Source of the DNA: Holosporaceae bacterium
GTDB taxonomy: Bacteria > Pseudomonadota > Alphaproteobacteria > UBA7879 > UBA5542
Assembly: GCA_022646525.1 (NCBI GenBank)
Contig: CP060261.1
Span: forward strand, 186,001-250,000
Reading direction: 5' to 3'
DNA length: 64,000 nucleotides
In this document: in pieces, positions 48,925 to 60,101 of the stretch
Position numbering within the stretch: the stretch's first letter is position 1
Layout of the letters: each line of letters starts with the position of its first letter
The notes under the pieces: generated by a model
The model's database searches: none
Told to the model about the DNA's origin: nothing
Seen by the model: only the letters and a program-made list of their open reading frames with translations
Position numbers and translations under genes: made by a program

Positions 48925-50493
48925 ATGCATTACATTAAGCGCTGGCGTGTTATTACCATATTTTTAATTTGTCTTGTTGGCTCATGGTATGGGGTGCAGC
49001 ATTTTTTGCCAAGTCGCGTTCTTAATGCACTGCCCAACTTTTTGCCTCGAGAAAAAGTTTCCCTAGGGCTCGACTTACAGGGAGGTTCTTCTATCCTTCT
49101 TGAAGTTGATCTAAAAAATCTTTTGCGGGATAGTTTGGCATCAATGCTAGATGATATCAGGCGCGTTTTCCGTAAAGAACGCTTTCGATATTTTGGATTA
49201 AAAATCGATCGCGGTAATAAAATTCGGTTACAGCTTCACGACCCCGCTCAAGGAGAGGGCGTTGTAGAAACGCTAAAAAAACACTTTCATCAGATGAAAG
49301 TTTCAAAAACAGATAATGGGGAAGTTATTCTTGAACCAACGGAAAGCTATATTTCTGAAAAGCAAGAATCAACCGTCTCTCAAGCCATTGAAATTATCCG
49401 CCGTCGTATTGATGAAATGGGAACGAAAGAACCCTCTCTTCAAAGGCAAGGGAAAACAAGAATTTTACTTCAATTGCCAGGCGTTAATGAACCTTCTCAA
49501 GTCAAAGATATTTTAGGACAAACAGCTAAACTAAGCTTTCAACTCTTACACCCCACACTTACACCACAAACAGTTGCGGGCAATCGCGCACCAACGGGCT
49601 ACACCCTACTGCCTGGTATGGATGGAGACGCCACTTCATATCTTGTGAAAAACAAAGTTGAGGTTAGCGGCGAAATGCTGACAAATGCCGGTGTCGACTC
49701 GCAAGGTGAAGCCAAAGTCACTTTCAGTTTAGATGCCACGGGTGCACGCAAATTTGCAGAGGTAACACAAAAAAATATTGGCCGCCCGTTTGCTATTATT
49801 TTAGATGAAAAAGTTGTAAGTGCCCCTGTTATTCAAAGCGTTATTCCAGGTGGGCGCGGTGAAATTACAGGTAGATTTACATTACAAGAAGCAAGAAATC
49901 TGGCCATTCTTCTGCGCGCCGGTGCTTTACCCGCCCCTCTCCGTGTTCTGGAAGAAAAAACAGTTGGGCCTGAACTTGGATCAGATTCAATCAAAGCAGG
50001 CCAAACAGCGATCTTATTTGCTATTGTCGCTATTTTTGTTTTCATGTTCCTCTTTTACGGCATCCTCTTTGGCACTATTGCAAACATTTGCCTTGTTTTT
50101 AACCTTGTCTTTTTGTTTGGCGGCATTTCTGCTTTAGGCGCTACGTTGACGTTACCAGGACTTGCAGGCATTGCATTGACCCTTGGTATGGCAGTGGACG
50201 CAAACATTCTAATTTTCGAGAGAATCCGAGAAGAAGTCAGAGATGGCATGCCCCCTCTTTCTGCCTTAAGTGCTGGTTATGACCGGGCGATTGCTACAAT
50301 TTTAGATTCAAATATCACGACACTTATAGGAGCAGCTCTTCTGTATCAATTTGGGAACGGCCCTGTACGTGGATTTTCTGTTACCCTTGCACTTGGTATT
50401 CTTATTTCCATGTTCACTGCAATTTCACTTAGTCGCCTTCTTATTCATCTTTGGGTAAAGATGAGAGGCTCTCAAACAACGCTGCCGATTTAA
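48925..50493 (+). CDS. secD: Protein translocase subunit SecD
   Basis: 522 residues, intact. N-terminal helix, then SLGLDLQGGSSILLEVD, large periplasmic P1 domain (AIEIIRRRIDEMGTKEPSL, SGEMLTNAGVDSQGE), and the conserved FAIILDEKVVSAPVIQSVI and AGALPAPLRVLEEKTVGPE before the TM core with GMAVDANILIFERIREE. Uses proton motive force to pull exported chains out. One of the few long genes here without any frame break. Confidence 0.96.
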   Translation: MHYIKRWRVITIFLICLVGSWYGVQHFLPSRVLNALPNFLPREKVSLGLDLQGGSSILLEVDLKNLLRDSLASMLDDIRRVFRKERFRYFGLKIDRGNKIRLQLHDPAQGEGVVETLKKHFHQMKVSKTDNGEVILEPTESYISEKQESTVSQAIEIIRRRIDEMGTKEPSLQRQGKTRILLQLPGVNEPSQVKDILGQTAKLSFQLLHPTLTPQTVAGNRAPTGYTLLPGMDGDATSYLVKNKVEVSGEMLTNAGVDSQGEAKVTFSLDATGARKFAEVTQKNIGRPFAIILDEKVVSAPVIQSVIPGGRGEITGRFTLQEARNLAILLRAGALPAPLRVLEEKTVGPELGSDSIKAGQTAILFAIVAIFVFMFLFYGILFGTIANICLVFNLVFLFGGISALGATLTLPGLAGIALTLGMAVDANILIFERIREEVRDGMPPLSALSAGYDRAIATILDSNITTLIGAALLYQFGNGPVRGFSVTLALGILISMFTAISLSRLLIHLWVKMRGSQTTLPI

Positions 50494-50502
50494 GGAAATC
50501 TT

Positions 50503-51441
50503 ATGCTTCGTGGTATCCATCTTAATGCACAAAAGTTCAATATTGATTTCATCCGCATCAGGATGGTCAGCTATATTATCTCTGGACTTATTCTAGCGAC
50601 CTCAATCGGATTTTATTTTTTTAATGGCCTTAATTTCGGTATCGATTTTTCTGGTGGCACCGTTATGGAAGTACGTTTTTCTTCACCTATTGATATTGGT
50701 AAGATTCGCTCAGATTTGGGAAGTGTGACTGCTGGCGAAATTTTTCTTCAAGAGTTTGGTACTCCACAAGACCTACTGATTCGTATCGACCAAAAAAATC
50801 GCACAGAAGAAGAGCAGCTTGACGTTGTGAATCAGATCAAGAATCTTTTAAACAGCGATGCCACTTATCGTCGCATTGAAAATGTGGGCCCCAAAATGGG
50901 GGGTGAACTTATTTCAGATTCAATACAAGCTGTTTTATGGGCCATGCTTGCAATGCTTATCTATATTTGGATTCGTTTCGAATGGCACTTTGGCGTATGT
51001 GCCGTGATTGCACTTATGCACGATGCTGTGGCTGTATTTGGTCTTTATTCCGTTTTTGGCCTTGAATTTAATGCGTCTGCGATTGTATCCATTCTAATTA
51101 CCATTGGATATTCTATCAATGATACAGTCGTTATCTACGATCGAATTCGTGAGAACCTACGGAAATTTAAAAGCAAAAAGATTGATGCGCTATTAAATCT
51201 TTCTATTAATGAAACGCTATCTAGAACAATTTTGACATCGGCAACAACGTTACTTGCATTAAGCGCCTTATATGGATTAGGCGGGAAAACAATTCAAGAT
51301 TATAGCTTGCCCATCTTGATTGGTGTGGCTGTTGGAACGTATTCCTCTATCTTTATCGCTTCTCCACTTTTAAGCACATTTGGCATGGATCTAAGATCAG
51401 CCGAAAAAGACGCCGAGCAAAACACAACTGTGAAAAATTAG
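50503..51441 (+). CDS. secF: Protein translocase subunit SecF
   Basis: 312 residues, intact. LNFGIDFSGGTVMEVRF, the P1 base RRIENVGPKMGGELI, and the TM signatures RFEWHFGVCAVIALMHDAVA, SILITIGYSINDTVVIYDRI and TSATTLLALSALYGLGG. Partner of SecD, 9 bases behind it. Together with the exported kinase and disulfide proteins it supports an active Sec route. Confidence 0.96.
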   Translation: MLRGIHLNAQKFNIDFIRIRMVSYIISGLILATSIGFYFFNGLNFGIDFSGGTVMEVRFSSPIDIGKIRSDLGSVTAGEIFLQEFGTPQDLLIRIDQKNRTEEEQLDVVNQIKNLLNSDATYRRIENVGPKMGGELISDSIQAVLWAMLAMLIYIWIRFEWHFGVCAVIALMHDAVAVFGLYSVFGLEFNASAIVSILITIGYSINDTVVIYDRIRENLRKFKSKKIDALLNLSINETLSRTILTSATTLLALSALYGLGGKTIQDYSLPILIGVAVGTYSSIFIASPLLSTFGMDLRSAEKDAEQNTTVKN

Positions 51442-51442
51442 C

Positions 51443-51645
51443 TTAATTATCTTTCTTTTTTCGACGAGAAACTTGGTTTTCTACCACGTTTTTATACTCG
51501 TTCTCTGCCTTGCGCAGACCATCTTTTAGAAACCGAACTTCCTTTTGAAGTTCTTCAACAATTTTCAGTGTTCGGCCAACAGTTTCTGCACTTCTATCAA
51601 CGAAGAATTCCAAGTGACTTTGACTTTTTTAGTATCTGAAATCAT
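51443..51645 (-). CDS. Small coiled-coil hypothetical protein (frameshifted)
   Basis: About 68 residues, not in one frame. Minus strand reads MISDTKK, then (after a break in an A/T run near 51625) LEFFVDRSAETVGRTL, KIVEELQKEVRFLKDGL and RKAENEYKNVVENQVSRRKK. Highly charged and helical, so probably a coiled coil. Stop TAA at 51443-51445, convergent with secF. The 5' end might lie at ATGATG near 51685. No family recognised. The codon-like regularity of the frame supports coding; identity unknown. Confidence 0.45.
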
Positions 51646-51817
51646 TTCAGAATGGATAGATTTTTTTTATCCTTCATCATATACCTCACAAGGTTTATAA
51701 CATATTCCTAGGGGGCTCTAGGAGTATTTTATTAGAAACAAAGAAGAATATTCTACTCCAAAAACATACTAATGATTTGACTCAAGGACTGAGGGCTGTC
51801 ATAAATCCCTTAGTAAA

Positions 51818-53070
51818 ATGCAATTTTCAGAAAATATAAGAATGTACTCTCTGCTCTTTCTATTAACGCAATAGAAAGCTTTGATTTTGTCCTATATGGT
51901 TATTATGCCACTCTTATAGCCCCAATATTTTTCCAGATAATGATCTTAAAGCAACGCAGCTTAAAGCCCTTCTTGTTTTTTGCTGCTATGTTTTTAATGA
52001 ACCCATTAGGTGGCCTTATTTTTTTTTAGCCACATAGGGGATAAGTATGGTCGTAAAAAATCTTTAATAATTAGTGTCTTAGTGATTTCTATTCCCATTC
52101 TGCATAGGAGTCTTACCAGGGTACGCCCAGCTTGGTTTCCTCGCCCTACATTTTTGGTTATTTTATTATCCGTTCAGGGTCTTGGTGCCGCAGCCGCAAA
52201 TAGTGGTGCCGCTATTTTCTTAAATGAACATGCAAAACCCTAATACAAAGGCCCTTTTAGTGGGCTTCTTTTCTCGGCCGCCTTTATGGGTGCCGCCATG
52301 GCAAGCTTTGCTGGGCATTTTCTTTGTATCTCACTATCCAGAATGGGGTGGCGTGCTGTCTTTGTGATTGGGGCAGTTTTAGGTTTGTTAATATTGATTT
52401 TGCGTAACAGTATCGAAGAAACACCCTTTTTAAAACTTCTTATAAAAATAAGACAGAGAAAAACAAAAAACACCTTTTAGAAATTCTAAAAAAGAACAAA
52501 CGAAACTTGCTGGCCACCATGGGAATTGCAGCAGGTGCAAACCTGCCTTTCTACGTGATCCTTATCTACATCAATACAATTCTCTCGTCTGACTTACACA
52601 TTTCCAATGCCAATATTCTTATGTACAACGTTGTCATTTTATTGTTTTGGAGCATCTCGTTGCCTTTCTTTGGACATTTGGGCGATCGAATCGGAGAAAA
52701 GCGCCTGATGCTTATCGCATCTACCCTTCTTATTATTGTTCCAATTCCATTAATGAAATGGTTTTTGTCTGAAAAAACAGTGTTTTCACTCATGATAGGG
52801 CGCGTTGCTTTAAGCTTAGTTGCGATGGGCGTTGTCGCCCCCTGCTCTGCCTACCTTGCACGCCTATTCTCTATCCACGAAAGACAAACAGGTGTTGGAT
52901 TCGGTTACTTTACAGGGTCTGCCATTTTTGGGGGCACAGCACCCTCTGTTTGCTTGTACTGCACCCAAGCATTTAATGCAGATCTTTTCCCTGCCATATA
53001 CCTTGCATTCGGGGGTGCACTCTCTGCTCTATCTCTTTGGGTTTCAAAACCTAAAGACACACATCACTGA
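51818..53070 (+). CDS. MFS transporter, metabolite:H+ symporter type (frameshifted, internal TAA)
   Basis: About 415 residues. AIESFDFVLYGYYATLIAP and FFPDNDL fit the ProP/KgtP-like MHS group; motif A is SHIGDKYGRKKSLI, with a second copy FFGHLGDRIGEKR after the central loop. LLSVQGLGAAAANSGAAIF and MGWRAVFVIGAVLGLLIL follow. Breaks near 51845, 51985, 52025, 52110 and 52450. A TAA at 52242-52244 (AKP-stop-YKG) interrupts at a position where Gln would fit. Possibly imports a host metabolite such as proline, betaine or a dicarboxylate. Its last 7 bases overlap ftsK. Confidence 0.75.
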
Positions 53071-55433
53071 TTAAGAAGAATTTCGCGCTTCCCAACATGG
53101 TTGGGTTTACTTACAACACCCTCTTCTTCCATTTTTTCAATAATGCGCGCTGCTCTGTTGTATCCGATTTGAAGATGTCGTTGAATAAAACTTGTAGAAG
53201 CTTTTTGCTCGCGTAGCACAATACTTAAAGCTTGGTCGTAAAGCGCATCACCAGAGCCACTGCCATCGCCACCTATAGAAAATCCACCACTCGCTTCTTC
53301 TTGTTCAATTGATTCTTCATAAACTGGGTCGCCTTGTGTCCTTAAAAACTGAACAATTGATTCAACTTCACGATCGCTTACAAAAGGCCCGTGCACCCGC
53401 AACACACGACCACCAGGCTTCATGTACAACATGTCTCCTTGCCCAAGCAGTTGCTCTGCACCTTGTTCTCCCAAAATAGTGCGACTGTCGATTCGTGACG
53501 TTACATGAAAACTAATACGCGTTGGGAAATTGGCTTTAATTGTGCCCGTAATCACATCTACCGATGGCCTTTGGGTTGCCATAATTAAGTGGATACCAGC
53601 TGCACGCGCCATTTGGGCCAAACGCTGCACAGCAGCTTCAATTTCTTTTCCTGCCACCAACATTAAGTCGGCCATTTCATCCACAATCACCACAATAAAA
53701 GGAAGCGCCTTTAATTCAATTTCTTGCTCTTCATAAGTTGCTTGCCCCGTTTCGCTATCAAAACCAGTTTGAACACGGTTGGTTATCGTTTCACCCTTTG
53801 CTTTGGCCTCTTCTATTTTTTTGTTATATCCCTCAATATTTCGCACAGCCAGTTTCGACATAGCCTGATAACGACTTTCCATTTCCCGAACAGTCCACTT
53901 CAATGCCATCACTGCTTTATGCGGATCTGTTACCACAGGGGTTAATAGATGGGGAATACCATCATAAATAGAAAGCTCTAACATTTTGGGATCAATCATA
54001 ATGAATTTGCATTCGTCCGGCGTTAGACGATAAAGCAAAGACAAAATCATCGTGTTAATGGAAACAGATTTCCCTGAACCCGTTGTACCCGCAATAAGTA
54101 AATGCGGCATCCGGCCTAAATCTCCGATAACCGGATCACCACTAATGTTTTTCCCCAAAGCAAGGGGCAACTTGTGGCCAGGGTTTGTAAATTGATCTTG
54201 TTCAAGAAGCGTCCGCATGTAGACTGTTTCTTTTTGAGGATTAGGAATTTCAATGCCTAGGGCATTGACGCCTGGCATCACTGAAATACGCGTTGAAACC
54301 GAGCTGGTTGAACGCGCGATATCATCTGCAAGGCTAATAACCCGAGACGACTTAACCCCAGGGGCTGGCTTAAACTCATAGAGTGTCACAACAGGTCCTG
54401 GATACACGTTAGAAATTTCACCTTGCACCCCAAAATCTTCTAATATGCTTTTCAACTTTTGTGCATTTTCTTTTAAAGCATCTTTTTGATAAATGGGGCT
54501 GATCTGCGGCCACCTCTCTGCAATAGATCCAAAGATGGAAAGGTATATCCCTCTCTTGACTGAGGTGTAGGTGCTGCACGTGATACTGGCACACTTTTCT
54601 TTGTGTGTCGTTGATTGCTTTATTGTAAGTCGAGACAGCGCCTCTTCTTGAATTGGCTCAGAGGAAAGCGCTTCCTCTTCAATCATGTCTTCTTTTTCAT
54701 CGTCAACTATTGGAGACGTAACATGATGCACATTTTTTTGAAACGTGATGCTTTTGATATAACACTGAAACTTGCTGCCAAACTTTGGTTAAAAAAGATA
54801 AAATAACTTCACCCACCCTTTTCCATACAGACCACGGCACCCTAAAACAGAAAAAAACAGGCCAAACCCAACCACCAACAAAGCGGTCGAAACAAGCAGA
54901 GATGGCACTCCCAAAAGATAAACATGCGATAAAAGCGATTTTTGTAAAACAATACCTAACACACCGCCTGCCTTTAAAGAGAATCCAGCGAAGCCGCCTG
55001 TCAAACACAAAAGCATAAGCGGCATACTCGCAACACGCCATCTCATACGTGAAAGAGGGTGCCCAATCAGGCCGTAAGAGCCCCACGTAATTAATAGAGG
55101 GGCAGTGTATATGTGGAAACAGAGAAAAATTGCAGAAAAAAGTCTGACAAGTGGGCACCCACCCCACCCATCAGATTCACTTTTTTTGTACTAAAGTTCG
55201 TTAAAAATTCCAGGAAGCGTCATGGCTACTATAAGATAAACAAGCCATCAAAAACTGAGACCAACAAGGATTAATGCAAAATATAAAAAATCAGTGAACC
55301 GTCGCCATCCAAAGGTTTTAATTTCGTCAGAAAGAAAGTTTTTTTTGTTTTGGGAGAAGTTTTTATAAATCATGCTATTATCAATAAAATTATACCCTTT
55401 ACTATACGTTAATTTCTTTTTATTAAAAACCAT
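53064..55433 (-). CDS. ftsK: DNA translocase FtsK (frameshifted)
   Basis: Septum-located DNA pump for chromosome dimer resolution, about 790 residues. Start MVFNKKKLTYSKGYNF at 55433; FADFLYFALILVGLSF-type first helix, SYSSHDASWN and a further three helices (MPLMLLCLTGGFAGFSLK, LLVSTALLVVGFGLFF). After a short acidic linker comes the motor: FGVQGEISNVYPGPVVTLYE, Walker A LLIAGTTGSGKSVSIN, PFIVVIVDEMADLM, HLIMATQRPSVDVITG, then the C-terminal gamma domain FIQRHLQIGYNRAARIIE. Breaks near 54740, 55060 and 55245. The linker is short, as in alphaproteobacteria. Confidence 0.9.
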
Positions 55434-55500
55434 TTAAACGTCGAAAGCATATTGATTTTTCTTTATTGACGAATATAAAGAAATGCCCCACATTTGAACC

Positions 55501-58329
55501 ATGCATTCAAAATTTATATCTGTACGCGGGGCGCGGGAACATAACCTTAAAAATATTTCCGTAGACTTACCCAGAAACAAGCTCATTGTCATTACAGGGC
55601 TCAGTGGTTCAGGAAAATCTTCTTTGGCCTTTGACACCATTTATGCTGAAGGCCAAAGACGCTATGTCGAAAGCCTTTCTGCCTATGCACGCCAATTTCT
55701 AGAACTCAGCCAAAAACCAGATATGGACTCCATTGAAGGTCTGTCGCCGGCCATTTCAATCGAGCAAAAACAACTTCTAAAAACCCGCGCTCTACAGTTG
55801 GCACCATTACAGAAATATACGACTACTTGCGCTTGCTTTATGCGCGTATCGGTGTGCCGCACTCACCCACCACAGGCAAACCTATTCAAAGCCAAACCGT
55901 CAGCGAAATGGTAGACCGGGTACTAACCCTTAAAGAAGGGACAAAAAATTTTACTGCTTGCCCCGATCGTCCGTGGACGAAAAGGGGGACATAAAAAAGA
56001 AATCGAAGATCTAAAAAAAAGGGATATCAACGCTTAAAAATAAACGACAAGCTATACGATATTGACGATGTTCCTGCCCTTAATAAAAACATCAAGCATC
56101 ATATATCGGTTGTAGTGGATCGTCTTGCTGTGCGGCCCGATATTGAAAAAAAGACTCGCAGACACTTTTGAAACAATTCTAAAAATTAGTGATGGTTTGG
56201 CGTATGTAGAAAATGTCGACACAAAAGAAACAATCACTTTTTCAGAAAAATTTTCTTGCCCCGAGTCCGGGTTTACTTTGGAAGAAATTGAGCCACGACT
56301 GTTTTCATTCAACAGCCCTTTTGGCGCGTGCCCCACGTGTGATGGGCTTGGTATGCGCCTTGTGTTCGACCAAGATCGTGTTGTACCGAACCCCGATCTC
56401 AGCATTCGTGAAGGCGCCCTTGACCCCTGGTTTGGACCTTTTGAAAATTACTATTTTCAGGTTCTGGAATCCGTTGCCCAACACTATAATGTTTCTCTGA
56501 CAACACCTTTCAAAAAGCTGTCACAGGACATACAAAATATTTTCTTATACGGATCTGGCAAAGAAAAAATTAAAATTGAATATCACTATGGCCGTCGCCA
56601 TCAATCCACAAAAACATTTGAAGGCGTTATTCCAAATCTAGAGCGTCGTTTTAAAGAAACAGAAAGTGATCGCGCACGAGAAGAGCTGTCTAAATATCAA
56701 ACAAGTGTCGCATGTGATACGTGTGCCTCGTATCGCCTAAAACCAGAAGCATTGTGTGTAAAAATTAATAATCTTCACATCGGAGAGGTCTCACACTTCT
56801 CCATTGAAGTTGCCCACACCTGGTTTACCCAACTTGAAAATATACTCACAGAAAAACAAAAAACCATTGCTGTTCGTATTTTAAAAGAAATTAAAGACCG
56901 ATTACATTTTTTAAAAAGCGTAGGGTTAGAATACCTAACCTTGTCACGCACATCTGGTACACTTTCAGGAGGTGAATCTCAACGCATTCGATTGGCTTCA
57001 CAAATTGGGTCTGGGCTTACAGGGGTGCTGTATGTCTTAGATGAACCCTCTATTGGTTTGCATCAACGCGATAACGATCGCCTTCTTGAAACCTTGAAAC
57101 GTTTACGCGACTTAGGCAACACCGTCATTGTTGTTGAACACGATGAAGATGCCATTCAAATGGCAGACCATGTGGTGGATATGGGCCCCAACGCTGGCAG
57201 CCTGGGTGGTGAAATCGTGGCAGAAGGCCCCCAGTGCGATTAAAAAAATGAAAAAAGCATTACAGGGCAATACTTAACAGGTAAAAAGAAAATTGAAGTT
57301 CCCACAAAAAGGCGCCCCGGCTTTAAAGACAAAAAAATTAAGCTCGTAGAGGCCAGTCAAAATAACCTTAAAAATGTTACGGTTGATTTTCCTTTAGGTA
57401 ATTTAACATGTGTTACCGGTGTTTCAGGTGGTGGGAAATCTACGCTTGTTAATGAAACGCTTTACAAAGCTTTGAACGGTATTCTTAACAAAAACCGTGA
57501 CAAACCAGGGGCACATAAAGAGCTTCAAGGATCAGCATATATTGATAAGATTATTGATATTGACCAGTCTCCCATCGGGCGCACACCCCGATCTAACCCT
57601 GCGACTTATACAGGTATCTTCACTCCTATTCGTGAATGGTTTGCCAAACTACCAGACGCCAAAGCTGCGGGATACAATGCAGGCCGTTTTTCATTTAACG
57701 TAAAAGGTGGGCGCTGCGAGGCGTGTCAGGGTGATGGTGTGCTGAAAATTGAAATGCACTTTTTGCCCGATGTTTATGTGACATGTGATCAGTGTAAAGG
57801 CCGGCGTTATAATCGTGAAACTCTTGAAATTAAATATAAGGGCAAGTCTATCGCTGATGTGCTTGATATGACTGTGCGGGAAGGAAAACTTTTTTTCGAA
57901 GCCGTGCCGAATTTAAGAGACAAACTAGAAACCCTTGAACGTGTGGGCCTTGGGTATATTCAAATTGGACAACGCTCAACCACTTTGTCTGGTGGTGAGG
58001 CCCAACGGATTAAGCTTTCAAAAGAGCTGTCAAAAAGAGCGACAGGAAAAACACTTTATATTCTTGATGAGCCCACAACAGGTCTACATTTTGAAGATAT
58101 TCGGAAACTGTTAGAAGTACTGCACGAGCTTGTTGACCAAGGCAACTCTATGATTGTGATCGAACATAATTTAGATGTTATTAAAACAGCAGACTGGATT
58201 ATCGACATGGGCCCTGAGGGTGGCGATAAAGGGGGGAAAATTGTTGCACAAGGCACCCCCGAAGACATCGTCAAGGTTAAAGAAAGCTACACAGGCAAGT
58301 TTTTAAAACCATGCCTAACACCACGCTAA
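55501..58329 (+). CDS. uvrA: Excinuclease ABC subunit A, UvrA (frameshifted)
   Basis: Damage-recognition ATPase of nucleotide excision repair, about 945 residues. Walker A ITGLSGSGKSSLAFDTIYAE, YVESLSAYARQFLE, zinc module ACPTCDGLGMRL, then CDTCASYRLKPEAL (the usual G-x-R is S-Y-R here), signature LSRTSGTLSGGESQRIRLAS, Walker B LYVLDEPSIGLHQRDND; second half: TGVSGGGKSTLVNETLY, GGRCEACQGDGVLKIEMHFL, CDQCKGRRYN, GQRSTTLSGGEAQRIKL, LYILDEPTTGLHFED. Breaks near 55790, 55915-56130 (several), 57240 and 57300. Start ATG 55501. Divergent from ftsK (67 bases, promoter region not resolved). Confidence 0.93.
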
Positions 58330-58340
58330 AATAACACAAG

Positions 58341-58784
58341 CTAATTTTCTTTTTTGTACAATGAAGTCACTACGTAAGGGTCCGTGGGGGATTCAACATT
58401 ATAGTCCATAGAAAATGTCTGCTCGGAAAAAATCTTGATCGTCACATTGTATATATCTTGACCACAGACATGTGTATGAAAAAAAGCATCCCTCATTTCC
58501 TGTGCCATATCTTGGTAAAAAAAAGTGTGTAACGGTGACTTATCTTGCTTTTGAATAAGCAAACAATCTGACTTAAGAACAAAGAATCGCTCTTGATAAA
58601 AAGACTGGCGCTTTCCATTTAGAAGATACTCCCCTTTTTCTTGAAATAAAGTGACATCTTTATCGCAACAGGAAAACGATGCCTCTCCCTCTATAGAAAC
58701 CATCGGAGATGAAACACGTCTGCTTAAACGAAAGTGGCCCTGAAAAACCTGTCTTAAATAATGGTTTATTTCAGAAAAATTCAT
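58341..58784 (-). CDS. DUF6314 family protein
   Basis: 147 residues, intact. FQGHFRLSRRVSSPMVSIEG matches the family opening (G-x-W/F-R-L-x-R), then ASFSCCDKD, GEYLLNGKRQSFYQERFF, and the ending CGQDIYNVTIKIFSEQTF, YVVTSLYKK. DUF6314 proteins are small lipocalin-like alphaproteobacterial proteins with unknown function. Convergent with uvrA, 11 bases from its stop; no signal peptide. Confidence 0.72.
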   Translation of the reverse strand: MNFSEINHYLRQVFQGHFRLSRRVSSPMVSIEGEASFSCCDKDVTLFQEKGEYLLNGKRQSFYQERFFVLKSDCLLIQKQDKSPLHTFFYQDMAQEMRDAFFHTHVCGQDIYNVTIKIFSEQTFSMDYNVESPTDPYVVTSLYKKEN

Positions 58785-58838
58785 AGCAAATCAAAAGATG
58801 TCATCATGAGAGATGAGCCTTCTTTTTTAAGCCAAGAC

Positions 58839-59520
58839 TTATTTCTTTTTATACTTAGGATCCATTTGACCAACTGTTTCCCCAAAATAGGGGCTATGAT
58901 CCATGTATTTTAAATGTGCGCGATTTCGTGGGCAACAACGTACCGGGCAACATGCACCGGGCAAACCCCAAGCGCCAAGAATAGGATAAGTGCTGTGCTG
59001 AAGAACAGCTTCCCCACCGGGTTGAGTTATCCCGAACAGCAACCTTAGAAAACTGAACACCCAGTTTTTCAGCGTATTCCTTTGAGGTTTCCTGGAAGAA
59101 AGATAGTGCCTCTTGTTTCAAAAAAGAAACCAATACTTTTTCAATATCCAAGTAAGAGGGATTTAAAAAAGCTTTCCATCAGCAGGATACACGCCCCGAC
59201 GACGCAAAGAATCACGCACCAAAACCCAATCCTTTCCAAAAACGAGAAAGGTTGATCAAATTGAATTTGTATTTTTGGGGCAGTTCTTTTAAGGTTTCAT
59301 CAATCCATTTTTTCTGTTCTCCCAAAAACTCAAATGCATCAACTTCTGACACGTAAGATGGATACGTAAGAATAAAATGAAGGCCTTTCTTTGCATGCGT
59401 AAGACGAAACGACTTTGCACGATAAGACGGACGAAAGACCACATCAACAGACTGTGTGTGTGTTTCAAAGGATATAGTTTTATATACAGGTTTAGAGCTT
59501 TCTTTTCTCCTAAAACCCAA
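58839..59520 (-). CDS. YgjP-like M48-type metallopeptidase (frameshifted)
   Basis: About 227 residues. FRPSYRAKSFRLTHAKKGLHF and FILTYPSYVSEVDAFEFL open the family; then DNSTRWGSCSSAQHLSYSW and the zinc motif in VAHEIAHLKYMDHSPYF (HExxH, read across a break near 58930), ending at 58839. YgjP/M48-like proteins may act as cytoplasmic peptidases; substrate unknown. Breaks near 59205-59215, 59000 and 58940. The start is not clear: TTG 59520, or an ATT at 59532 with GGAGG before it. Lies behind grpE. Confidence 0.75.
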
Positions 59521-59547
59521 AAGCTTAGAAATGAACGGTCAATCCTC

Positions 59548-60063
59548 CTAGTCTTTTTTTTTTGCAACCGTTACCATTGCTGGACGCAAAAGTCGGTCAC
59601 CAATCTTATATCCTGCTTGAAGCACATCGACAACCATCCCAGGTGATAGCGTATCATGAGGCACTTCAGACACCGCCTGATGTAGATTATGATCAAATGG
59701 TTCATCTTTAGGGTTAATTTTTTCTACATCAAACTGGCTAAAAACTTTAGAAAACTCTTTACGCGTTAAATCAACACCCTCACACATCGTTTTTAAAAAG
59801 GCATTTTCTGAACGCTGATCTTCCGGCACACTTTCAAGAGCGCGATCTAATGTATCAACAACCGTTAAAAAGCCCTTACAAAAACCAGCTATTGCATATT
59901 TATGGGCTTCTTCCGTTTCACGCGCCGTTCTTTTGCGCAGATTTTCTAATTCTGCCATCGTCCGTAAAAGCTGGTCTTTCAACTGTGCAACTTCTTCACT
60001 TTCGTGATCAGAGGATACTGTATCTTTTTCTGGTTCAATTATTGCCTCTTCTTCTGAAGACAT
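59548..60063 (-). CDS. grpE: Nucleotide exchange factor GrpE
   Basis: 171 residues, intact. An acidic N-terminus, a long helix AELENLRKRTARETEEAHKY, and the C-terminal beta-domain with EKINPKDEPFDHNLHQAVSE, PGMVVDVLQAGYKIGDRLLR and PAMVTVAKK. It releases ADP from DnaK (encoded at 5.1-7.0 kb). 38 bases after hrcA, the usual hrcA-grpE operon. No CIRCE upstream of hrcA is visible. Confidence 0.94.
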   Translation of the reverse strand: MSSEEEAIIEPEKDTVSSDHESEEVAQLKDQLLRTMAELENLRKRTARETEEAHKYAIAGFCKGFLTVVDTLDRALESVPEDQRSENAFLKTMCEGVDLTRKEFSKVFSQFDVEKINPKDEPFDHNLHQAVSEVPHDTLSPGMVVDVLQAGYKIGDRLLRPAMVTVAKKKD

Positions 60064-60101
60064 ATTTTCTTTTTCTGTTTTTCGAATGATTCTTTATTCA
60101 T